58,415 nucleotides of DNA, from assembly GCF_905200055.1 (NCBI RefSeq), contig NZ_CAJKIS010000012.1, positions 1 through 58,415 on the forward strand, read 5' to 3'. Shown here piece after piece: positions 51,987-58,415 of the stretch (positions are counted from its first letter, which is position 1; each line of letters begins with the position of its first letter). The notes below the pieces were generated by a model. It searched no databases. It saw nothing but the letters and a program-made list of their open reading frames with translations, and was not told where the DNA came from. The stretch comes from an uncultured Fusobacterium sp. (GTDB taxonomy: Bacteria; Fusobacteriota; Fusobacteriia; Fusobacteriales; Fusobacteriaceae). The translations under genes and the position numbers were made by a program.

Positions 51987-52010
51987 TAAAAAATTTACCC
52001 AGTTTTTTTT
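51974..52010 (+). terminator. bidirectional terminator between the TOPRIM-like gene and coaX
   Basis: AAACTGAGTAA pairs with TTTACCCAGTTT (one mismatch) across an A-rich loop, followed by eight T on the plus strand and a T-run on the minus strand. It includes the end of the TOPRIM-like gene. Confidence 0.8.
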
Positions 52011-52779
52011 ATTTTTTATTATGCAAATAAAGAGTATAAAGTCCTTTGATACTTAGGTCTGGAGAGTAAACATCAATCTCCTCTATTTCAGCAGATAAAA
52101 TTTTACCTAATCCTCCAGTTGCCACAACAAATGGATTGTCAATAACCTCTTTAATTTTCTTAATAATATGCTTAATCTGTCCAGCATAACCATAGAAAAT
52201 TCCAGCTTGAATTTGTTCATTTGTATTTTTACCAAGTACAGATTCAGGAGTACTAAATTTAACTTTAGGTAGTTTTGCAGTATTAGCAAAAAGTGCATTA
52301 ATAGACATCTCTATCCCTGGCAGAATACCTCCTCCAACATATACAGTTTTCTCTAATACTTCATAAGTTGTAGCACTTCCAAAGTCAAAAATAACTAGAT
52401 TTTTATCTGGATAATCATTTAAAGATTGAACAATATCAATTATTCTATCAGCACCAAATCCAGTTGGATTAAGATTAGGAGCAAAAGTAAAAGGTATTTT
52501 TATATCAGGTCCTACTATCATAGGATCAATGTGAAAATATTTTTTTCCTAAAAATTGGAAAATTGTAATAAGGTTTGGCACAACAGAAGCTACTATTATT
52601 CCTTCAACATTTTTAATATCAATTTTATTAAATTCAGATATATTTCTTAAATAAGAGAAATATTCGTCTTCTGTAAGTTTATCATTGGAAGCTACTCTAA
52701 AAGTTAAAAGTACCTCTCCATTTTTATCTAATATTCCAGTAACTATATGAGTATTTCCAATATCTATTGCTAAAAGCAT
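52009..52779 (-). CDS. coaX: type III pantothenate kinase
   Basis: 256 residues. First step of CoA synthesis. ASKHA motifs: LLAIDIGNTHIVTGIL (phosphate 1), GADRIIDIVQ, VIFDFGSATTYEVL (phosphate 2) and VVATGGLGKIL (adenosine). Type III enzymes do not respond to CoA feedback. Single gene, divergent from tmcAL. SD AAGGAGGG before the start. Confidence 0.95.
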   Translation of the reverse strand: MLLAIDIGNTHIVTGILDKNGEVLLTFRVASNDKLTEDEYFSYLRNISEFNKIDIKNVEGIIVASVVPNLITIFQFLGKKYFHIDPMIVGPDIKIPFTFAPNLNPTGFGADRIIDIVQSLNDYPDKNLVIFDFGSATTYEVLEKTVYVGGGILPGIEMSINALFANTAKLPKVKFSTPESVLGKNTNEQIQAGIFYGYAGQIKHIIKKIKEVIDNPFVVATGGLGKILSAEIEEIDVYSPDLSIKGLYTLYLHNKK

Positions 52780-52811
52780 GGTTTCCCTCCTTAAAAATTC
52801 AGTTTTATATA

Positions 52812-52839
52812 ATTATAATCTAAAAAATAGAAAAATCAA
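52812..52839 (-). promoter_or_regulatory. coaX promoter
   Basis: Minus strand TTGATT (52834-52839), 16-bp spacer, TATAAT (52812-52817). Confidence 0.55.
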
Positions 52840-52849
52840 ATAAAATTTA

Positions 52850-52878
52850 TTGATTTGAGGTAAAACAACTGATATTAT
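52850..52878 (+). promoter_or_regulatory. tmcAL promoter
   Basis: TTGATT (52850-52855), 17-bp spacer, TATTAT (52873-52878), 26 bp before the start. Confidence 0.55.
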
Positions 52879-52904
52879 GTTAATATGTATGGAAAGGAGA
52901 GAAA

Positions 52905-54080
52905 ATGAAAGCAGTAGGAGTTATAGTAGAGTATAATCCCTTTCATAATGGACATAAATTACATTTAGATAAAATTAATGAGAGAGATAGTGATAGTGTA
53001 AAAATTGCTGTGATGAGTGGAGATTTTGTTCAACGGGGAGAACCTGCTATTATAAATCGTTGGAAACGAGCTGAAATAGCTCTAAAAAATGGAATAGATA
53101 TAGTAGTTGAGTTGCCCTGCTTTTATTCGTGTCAAAGTGCAGAAATCTTTGCTAGGGGAGCTGTGGGGATATTAGATGAACTTCAATGTAAAGAGGTAAT
53201 CTTTGGTTCTGAAACTTCAAATATAGAGGAGCTGAAAAAGATAGCATCTTTAGAAGAAAGTAAAATTTTTAAAGAAAAGATAAAAGAGTTTTTAAAAAGT
53301 GGTGAATCATATCCAAATGCTCATTCAAAAGCTTTAAAAGAGGTAAGTGGAAAGGAACAAAACAATTTATCTAATGATATTTTAGGAATAGAGTATATAA
53401 AGGGGATAAATTATTGGAATAGTAAGATTGAGCCAGTAACAATATTGAGAGAAAAGGTTGGATATCATAGTACAGATACAGAGGATAATATAGCAAGTGC
53501 AACGGCTATAAGAAAATTTTTGAGAAATGGAGAAGATATTGAGAAATTTCTCCCAAAAGAGAGTTTTAATATTTTAATGGAAGAGTTTAACAGTGGAAAA
53601 ATAGTAGAACTTAAAGATTTTTATTCTCTATTGAGATATGAGATAATTAGAAATAGGGATAGTCTAAAAAATATTCAAGATATGGAAAAGGGATATGAGA
53701 ATAGATTGTATGAGGGAGCTATTAAAAATAGTGATTTTGAATCTTTTTACAAAGCTATTGAAAGTAGACGTTTTACTCATGGAAGAACTCAAAGAGTGTT
53801 GTTACATATATTGTTAGGACTTACTACTGAAATTACTGAAAGAGTAAAAAAAGAGATTCCATATGTTAGAGTGATGGGATTTAATAAAAAAGGAAGAGAG
53901 TATCTGAATTATTTAAAAAAATATGAAAACAAAAAGATAATAACCTCTCTAAAAAATATTCAAGATAATTTCTCTAATGAAGTTAGAGAGTTAATTGAAT
54001 TTAATGAGAGGGCATCTACAATTTATAAGATGCAGAATTTTTATGAAGATAGAAAGATACCGATAATAATAAAAGATTAA
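52905..54080 (+). CDS. tmcAL: tRNA(Met) cytidine acetate ligase (YlbM family)
   Basis: 391 residues. Makes ac4C34 on elongator tRNA-Met from acetate and ATP, in place of TmcA. GVIVEYNPFHNGHKLHL has the nucleotidyltransferase HxGH-type motif; MSGDFVQRGEPAIINRWKRAEIAL is the other family signature; PYVRVMGFNKKGREYL the C-terminal one. SD GGAAAGGAG. First gene of a run to yigZ with short gaps. Confidence 0.94.
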   Translation: MKAVGVIVEYNPFHNGHKLHLDKINERDSDSVKIAVMSGDFVQRGEPAIINRWKRAEIALKNGIDIVVELPCFYSCQSAEIFARGAVGILDELQCKEVIFGSETSNIEELKKIASLEESKIFKEKIKEFLKSGESYPNAHSKALKEVSGKEQNNLSNDILGIEYIKGINYWNSKIEPVTILREKVGYHSTDTEDNIASATAIRKFLRNGEDIEKFLPKESFNILMEEFNSGKIVELKDFYSLLRYEIIRNRDSLKNIQDMEKGYENRLYEGAIKNSDFESFYKAIESRRFTHGRTQRVLLHILLGLTTEITERVKKEIPYVRVMGFNKKGREYLNYLKKYENKKIITSLKNIQDNFSNEVRELIEFNERASTIYKMQNFYEDRKIPIIIKD

Positions 54081-54091
54081 GAGGAGAGAAA

Positions 54092-55414
54092 ATGGAGAAG
54101 AGGATACCTTTAAGTATACAGATTTTTTATGGACTGGGAGTTAGTTACGCAATAGTAGATCAAATTTTTGCACAATGGATACTTTATTTTTATTTACCAC
54201 CTGAAAGTTCAGGGTTAAAACCAGTTATGGCACCATTGTTAATATCATTGGCATTAGTTATTTCAAGACTTGTGGATATGGTAACAGACCCTTTAGTTGG
54301 ATTTTTATCTGATAGAGTTAATACAAGATGGGGAAGAAGAATACCATTTATAGCTGTAGGAACTATTCCCTTAGCATTGTGTACAATAGCCTTTTTTTAT
54401 CCACCAATGGGAAATGAAAAGGGAGCTTTTGCCTATTTAGCTTTAGTAGGATCACTATTTTTTACATTTTATACAGTTGTAGGAGCACCGTATAACTCTT
54501 TGATTCCAGAGATTGGGCAAACTCAAGAGGAGAGATTAAATCTATCAACTTGGCAATCAATATTTAGATTAGTTTATACAGCACTGGCTATGATAATTCC
54601 TGGGGTATTGATAAAGATGATTGGAAAAGGAGATACACTTTTAGGAATAAGAGGAATGATAATAACTCTTTGTGTAATTGCAGCTATTGGTGGAATTATA
54701 ACTGTACTCTTTGTTCCAGAGAAAAAGTACTCTTTAGGAAAAAATTCAAACGCAAGTTTTAAAGAAACTATGGGGATAGTGTTTAAAAACAGACAATTTA
54801 TAATGTATCTTATGGGGTTACTATTTTTCTTTATAGGGTTTAATAATTTGAGAGCAGTGATGAACTATTTTGTTGAAGATATAATGGGGTATGGAAAGGG
54901 AGCTATTACAATTGCCTCAGCTCTTCTTTTTGGAATGTCAGCACTATGTTTTTATCCTACAAATCTTCTTTCAAGAAAATATGGTTATAGAAAGATAATG
55001 TTAGGGTGCTTATCTATGTTAATAATATTTACTTTAGCACTATTTTTCTTAGGAAAGATTATACCTACTAAATTTGGTTTTGTTCTATTTGCATTGATAG
55101 GAATACCAATTGCAGGGGCAGGATTTATCTTTCCACCTGCTATGTTAAGTGAGATAGGTAGTAAGATGAGTGACAATGCTGGACAACGTATAGAGGGAAT
55201 CTGCTTTGGTATACAAGGGTTCTTTTTGAAAATGGCATTTCTTATTTCAATTTTAATACTACCAATAATATTAGTTTCTGGAAGTGGAGATATTTTATCT
55301 GCAATTACAGGAACACCTAAGGGAGTAGAAAAGAGTGGAATCTACTTTACAGCTATAGTTTCAGCAACCTCTTTTATTATATCTTTTATTTTTTATTATA
55401 AGTATGAAGAGTAA
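54092..55414 (+). CDS. GPH/MFS family sugar-type symporter
   Basis: 440 residues, 12 membrane segments. SLALVISRLVDMVTDPLVGFLSDRVNTRWGRRIPFI is the GPH/MFS_2 signature region (here SRLVDMVTDPLVGFLSD then WGRRIPFI). It probably moves a sugar or glycoside with a cation. The gene is 11 bp after tmcAL, and no sugar-metabolism gene is near, so the substrate is open. Confidence 0.9.
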   Translation: MEKRIPLSIQIFYGLGVSYAIVDQIFAQWILYFYLPPESSGLKPVMAPLLISLALVISRLVDMVTDPLVGFLSDRVNTRWGRRIPFIAVGTIPLALCTIAFFYPPMGNEKGAFAYLALVGSLFFTFYTVVGAPYNSLIPEIGQTQEERLNLSTWQSIFRLVYTALAMIIPGVLIKMIGKGDTLLGIRGMIITLCVIAAIGGIITVLFVPEKKYSLGKNSNASFKETMGIVFKNRQFIMYLMGLLFFFIGFNNLRAVMNYFVEDIMGYGKGAITIASALLFGMSALCFYPTNLLSRKYGYRKIMLGCLSMLIIFTLALFFLGKIIPTKFGFVLFALIGIPIAGAGFIFPPAMLSEIGSKMSDNAGQRIEGICFGIQGFFLKMAFLISILILPIILVSGSGDILSAITGTPKGVEKSGIYFTAIVSATSFIISFIFYYKYEE

Positions 55415-55435
55415 GTTTTAGACTATGGAGGGATT

Positions 55436-56788
55436 ATGGAGATAACTTATATTTTACTTGGAGAAATATTAGGAATTTTGTTGTTGTTTCAATTTTTTTC
55501 TAGTTGGTTAGTTATCTCAATAACTCTTTTTAGCTTAGCAATTGTATATTTTTTTACTAAGAAAAAATCTATTTTAATCTATATCATACCTATTCTTTTT
55601 GTAATAAGATTAATTTTTGGAGTTCATAGTGGAGATTTTGACTATTTAGAAAATATTAGATTGAAAGTTGAACTTAATCGAGGAATAGGAAAAGTTTTAA
55701 AAATAGATAATAAAAATTTAAAAAACTTAACTTTTATCTATTTGTCAGAGTTAGCCGATGGAAAATACAATATTTTAGGAGAGTTTAAAGAGCTTGAGAA
55801 AAAAGAGAACGTAGGTATCATTAGTATAAATAGATTAGAGGTAGAAAAATTAGAGAATAGTTTTTTAGAAAAATATTTTAAAAATAGAGTAGAAAGTTTT
55901 ATAGAAAAGGGAGACAGATATTTTAAAAGAGTTTATAGAGCTATTATTTTAGGAGAGAGTAGAGAGATACCAAAAGAGCTGAGAGAGAAATTTAATTATG
56001 TAGGAGTTTCTCATCTTTTTGCTCTTTCAGGATTGCATATAGGGATAATAATAGGAGTAATAAGTTTTATAAGTGGTAAATTTTCAATCTCTAGGGATAA
56101 GAGATATTGGGTTATTTTAATAGGATTGACACTATATTTTCTAGGAATAAAACACTCACCCTCTCTTATAAGAGCTTATATAATGGGAGTAATATTTCTT
56201 TTTGGGAAGATATTCTATGAGAATATTGATATAGAAAAATCTTTAGCAGTAAGTTTTATTATAAGCTTATTTTTAAATCCTGTTTCTATTTATGAAGTTT
56301 CCTTTAAACTTTCATATTTAGCAGTAGCAGCAATTATTTTTATCTATCCTTTTATAATAAAATTTTATAAAGGAAAGTCAAAATTGATAAAAAATATTGT
56401 CTTAATAGGAACAATACAAGTTTTTTTACTTCCTATATTGATAAAAGAGTTTGGAACTATACAACTATTTTCTATTTTTAGTAATCTGATAATTCTACCA
56501 TTGGGAAGTTTGTATATAACTTCAGCTTTTATAGGATTGTTATTTGAAAATTTTGGATTGGGAGTAATTATATACCCCATTGCAAATATAATTTTTAAAT
56601 TTTTAATAAAAATAGTTGAAATTTTTTCAAATATTCCTATGTTGACTATAAAATATAGTGGTAACAAAGATAACACAATATTTTTACTTTTTTATGTTAT
56701 AATATTTGGAATAATATTTTATAATAAATTTAAAATGGAAGGTAAAAAAGATGAGAAGATTTATAGAAGAACTAAAATATCTCAATAG
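55436..56788 (+). CDS. ComEC/Rec2-type membrane protein
   Basis: 450 residues, shorter than full ComEC (about 750). N-terminal membrane segments and a periplasmic loop, then the competence domain: FNYVGVSHLFALSGLHIGIIIG is the hallmark, with further helices to about 440. The C-terminal metallo-beta-lactamase domain is absent, as in some short homologues. Full ComEC forms the DNA channel for uptake; whether this short form does is unknown. Ends within the start of the M50 peptidase gene (38 bp overlap). Confidence 0.85.
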   Translation: MEITYILLGEILGILLLFQFFSSWLVISITLFSLAIVYFFTKKKSILIYIIPILFVIRLIFGVHSGDFDYLENIRLKVELNRGIGKVLKIDNKNLKNLTFIYLSELADGKYNILGEFKELEKKENVGIISINRLEVEKLENSFLEKYFKNRVESFIEKGDRYFKRVYRAIILGESREIPKELREKFNYVGVSHLFALSGLHIGIIIGVISFISGKFSISRDKRYWVILIGLTLYFLGIKHSPSLIRAYIMGVIFLFGKIFYENIDIEKSLAVSFIISLFLNPVSIYEVSFKLSYLAVAAIIFIYPFIIKFYKGKSKLIKNIVLIGTIQVFLLPILIKEFGTIQLFSIFSNLIILPLGSLYITSAFIGLLFENFGLGVIIYPIANIIFKFLIKIVEIFSNIPMLTIKYSGNKDNTIFLLFYVIIFGIIFYNKFKMEGKKDEKIYRRTKISQ

Positions 56789-57488
56789 AGGTATGGGAAA
56801 TTCTACAAAGATAATTTTAGCAATAATATTTGGATATTTTATATTTAATATACTTGGAGGAGTAATTTTTAGACCAATAATGTTGTTAAATATAGCAGTT
56901 TTAATTTTTTCTCTACTTGTACATGAAATATCTCATGGTTTGGCAGCATATTTTTGTGGAGATACAACAGCTAGAGATTATGGAAGATTGAGTTTTAACC
57001 CACTTCATCATTTAGATCCTTTGGGAACAATATTCCCAATAATTCTAATTTTCTTAGGTTCTCCCTTTGTTTTTGGTTGGGCAAAACCTGTGCCTATAAA
57101 CTATTGGAGATTAAAAAATGGAAGGACAGGAGAATTTTTAGTAGCTATAGCAGGGGTAGCTTCAAATATTATTTTAGCATTGATAGGATTGATATTATTA
57201 AAATATCTTACTCCATTTATTCATAATGGAGTGTTTGCATCATTGTGTATATATTTGATTAGATTGAATATTTTACTTGCTGTATTTAATATATTGCCAA
57301 TTCCCCCACTAGATGGGTCAAGAGTAGTGGCATCAATGGCTGGAAGAGAGTTAAGAAATACTATTTTCTCTTTAGATCAATATGGAATATTTATAATTCT
57401 TATTTTAAATATGGTAGGTATTCTTGATAGTGTAATTGGATCGTTAGCAGAGTTTTTAGTTAAAATATTAATAGGATTAGTTTTTTAG
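56751..57488 (+). CDS. site-2 protease family membrane metallopeptidase (M50)
   Basis: 245 residues, about six membrane segments. Zinc motif LLVHEISHGLAAYFCGD (HExxH) and the second ligand region FNILPIPPLDGSRV (NxxPxPxLDG). LSFNPLHHLDPLGTIFPIILI is a conserved YwhC-type segment. Members cut transmembrane substrates, but targets of this subgroup are unknown. The gene overlaps the ComEC-type gene and directly precedes the YigZ-type gene. Confidence 0.92.
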   Translation: MRRFIEELKYLNRGMGNSTKIILAIIFGYFIFNILGGVIFRPIMLLNIAVLIFSLLVHEISHGLAAYFCGDTTARDYGRLSFNPLHHLDPLGTIFPIILIFLGSPFVFGWAKPVPINYWRLKNGRTGEFLVAIAGVASNIILALIGLILLKYLTPFIHNGVFASLCIYLIRLNILLAVFNILPIPPLDGSRVVASMAGRELRNTIFSLDQYGIFIILILNMVGILDSVIGSLAEFLVKILIGLVF

Positions 57489-57497
57489 GTGGGAAAG

Positions 57498-58076
57498 ATG
57501 AAAAGTGTAGAAAAAGAGTGTGTAATTGAATTTGAAGAGAGAAAATCAAAATTTATAGGTTATGTAAAGCCTGTGGGAAGTAAGCAAGAGGCAGAAGATT
57601 TTATTGCATCTATTAGAGAAAAACATAAAGATGCAACTCATAATTGTACTGCTTATAAGGTTATAGATAATGGGCAGGAGTATTTTAAAACTGATGATGA
57701 TGGAGAGCCAAGTGGTACTGCTGGAAAGCCTATGGGAGATATTATAACTTATATGGAGGTAACAAATTTAGCAGTTGTTGCCACTAGGTATTTTGGTGGA
57801 ATAAAGTTAGGGGCTGGAGGTTTAGTGAGAAACTATGCTAAAACAGCTAAATTAGCAATACAAGAGGCTGGAATAGCTGAGTATGTAGAGAGAAAAGTAT
57901 ATATGATTGACTTTCCATATGAGAAGATAGGAGATATTGAGATGCTTATTGATAGTATGGGAGGAGAGTATTTAGATAAAGGGTTTAATGAGAGGGTAAC
58001 TTATAAGGTGAGAACAGATTTAACAGCCTTTGAAACTTTAAAAAATACCAAAGGGGTATTGGTGATAGAGTTATAA
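57498..58076 (+). CDS. YigZ/IMPACT family protein
   Basis: 192 residues from ATG 57498 (the GTG at 57489 overlaps the SD AGGTGGGA). The N-terminal UPF0029/IMPACT domain has FEERKSKFIGYVKPV, DATHNCTAYKV, DDDGEPSGTAGKPM and RYFGGIKLGAGGLVRNYA; the C-terminal ferredoxin-like DUF1949 domain follows from about 135. Cellular role is unclear; eukaryotic IMPACT regulates GCN2. Last gene of the run, followed by repeat copy 3. Confidence 0.93.
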   Translation: MKSVEKECVIEFEERKSKFIGYVKPVGSKQEAEDFIASIREKHKDATHNCTAYKVIDNGQEYFKTDDDGEPSGTAGKPMGDIITYMEVTNLAVVATRYFGGIKLGAGGLVRNYAKTAKLAIQEAGIAEYVERKVYMIDFPYEKIGDIEMLIDSMGGEYLDKGFNERVTYKVRTDLTAFETLKNTKGVLVIEL

Positions 58077-58079
58077 AAT

Positions 58080-58415
58080 AAACTATAATATATCTAACTA
58101 AGCTCAGTTATCTAGCATAACGCTAGGTTTTGACAAAGTACCTTTGTTATTTACGTTAATTAGTCAATTTCAACTCTTCCTATTTCTTTTAAATATCAGC
58201 TAAATTCCATGTCAAAGAATAAAGAGAGAGTAACACTTATCTGACTAAAATTCCGAAACTCACTTCGTTCAAACACGTCGGAATTTTTAGCGTCAGATTT
58301 CGTAACTCTCTCTAATATTCTTCTCTAAATTACATTTAGCTGATATTAGGGATAACTCTAATTAAAAAATATAAGTTTTGTTAATGTAAAGGTTCAAAGA
58401 AACTTCGTTTCTGCG
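58080..58415 (+). repeat. dispersed palindromic repeat, copy 3 (cut by window end)
   Basis: Starts with AAACTATAATATAT, the reverse complement of the right end of copies 1 and 2, and shares TTTTGACAAAGTACCTTTGT with copy 2. The palindrome differs in sequence but not in plan: TATCAGCTAAAT pairs with ATTTAGCTGATA, AGAGAGAGT with ACTCTCTCT, and the inner stem AATTCCG with CGGAATT around AAACTCACTTCGTTCAAACACG. Unpaired pieces TCCATGTCA and GAATAAAGA are identical to copy 1. The right end lies beyond the window. Confidence 0.7.

Noticed and set aside
55436..56788. Considered the short ComEC-type gene a truncated pseudogene
   Set aside because: The frame is intact with a good SD, overlaps the next gene in a normal way, and short homologues without the beta-lactamase domain are known.

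Overview
The window is visibly AT-rich (arginine almost always AGA, strong A/T third positions) and is packed with genes in short operons. It mixes diderm envelope genes (lpxK, a large LptD-like protein, ADP-heptose gene rfaE2, a FadL-type protein, a FomA-type porin) with genes usually seen in Firmicutes (class III fructose bisphosphatase, a CcpN-type regulator, Asp23-AmaP-DUF2273, type III pantothenate kinase). This mix and the FomA-like porin point to a Fusobacterium chromosome; species cannot be fixed from the sequence alone. No rRNA, tRNA, CRISPR array, prophage or origin was seen.

Layout. 1-400: a terminator and copy 1 of a dispersed palindromic repeat. 450-2410 (minus): FadL-like outer-membrane protein followed by a TetR regulator, with a palindromic operator candidate. 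2499-7712 (minus): a gluconeogenic operon, CcpN-like regulator, ppdK, class III fbp, headed by two copies of an AGTGTRCACT palindrome. 7950-14969 (minus): smc, lpxK, an unknown gene, a PTS IIA-like gene, and an in-frame nadD-yfcE fusion. 15154-23626: S9 peptidase, a YwaF-type membrane protein and RNase HI on the minus strand, then rpmE, upp, and an overlapping Nudix-rfaE2-tsaE-tsaB cluster followed by a twin-rubredoxin flavoprotein. 23716-33334: trxA, LptD-like protein, thrS, dnaE.

33350-38300: the accB-accC promoter and Shine-Dalgarno, then a solitary IS605-type tnpB element, then an AccB-like protein that lacks the biotinyl lysine, accC, asp23, amaP, DUF2273 and nusB. 38433-43801: a dicarboxylate/amino-acid symporter with a long leader, a small unknown gene, repeat copy 2, a Crp/Fnr regulator and a two-component system next to a His/Cys-rich periplasmic protein. 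43917-46887 (minus): pepD and a YfcC-type carrier. 47262-49855: a FomA-like porin gene flanked by direct repeats of a non-coding module, then an unknown exported protein. 49863-51986: twin hairpins with a shared loop and a two-gene ATPase/TOPRIM-like pair that looks like a phage-defence cassette. 52009-58076: coaX, tmcAL, a GPH-type symporter, a ComEC-type protein, an M50 peptidase and a YigZ-type protein. 58080-58415: repeat copy 3, cut by the window end.

The strongest leads are: the AccB-like protein without a biotinylation site beside accC; the three-copy palindromic repeat whose outer and inner stems change sequence while keeping base pairing; the tnpB insertion between a promoter/SD and accB; the duplicated C-rich non-coding module around the porin gene; the nadD-yfcE fusion that still carries an internal SD; and the ATPase/TOPRIM pair with its upstream twin hairpins.
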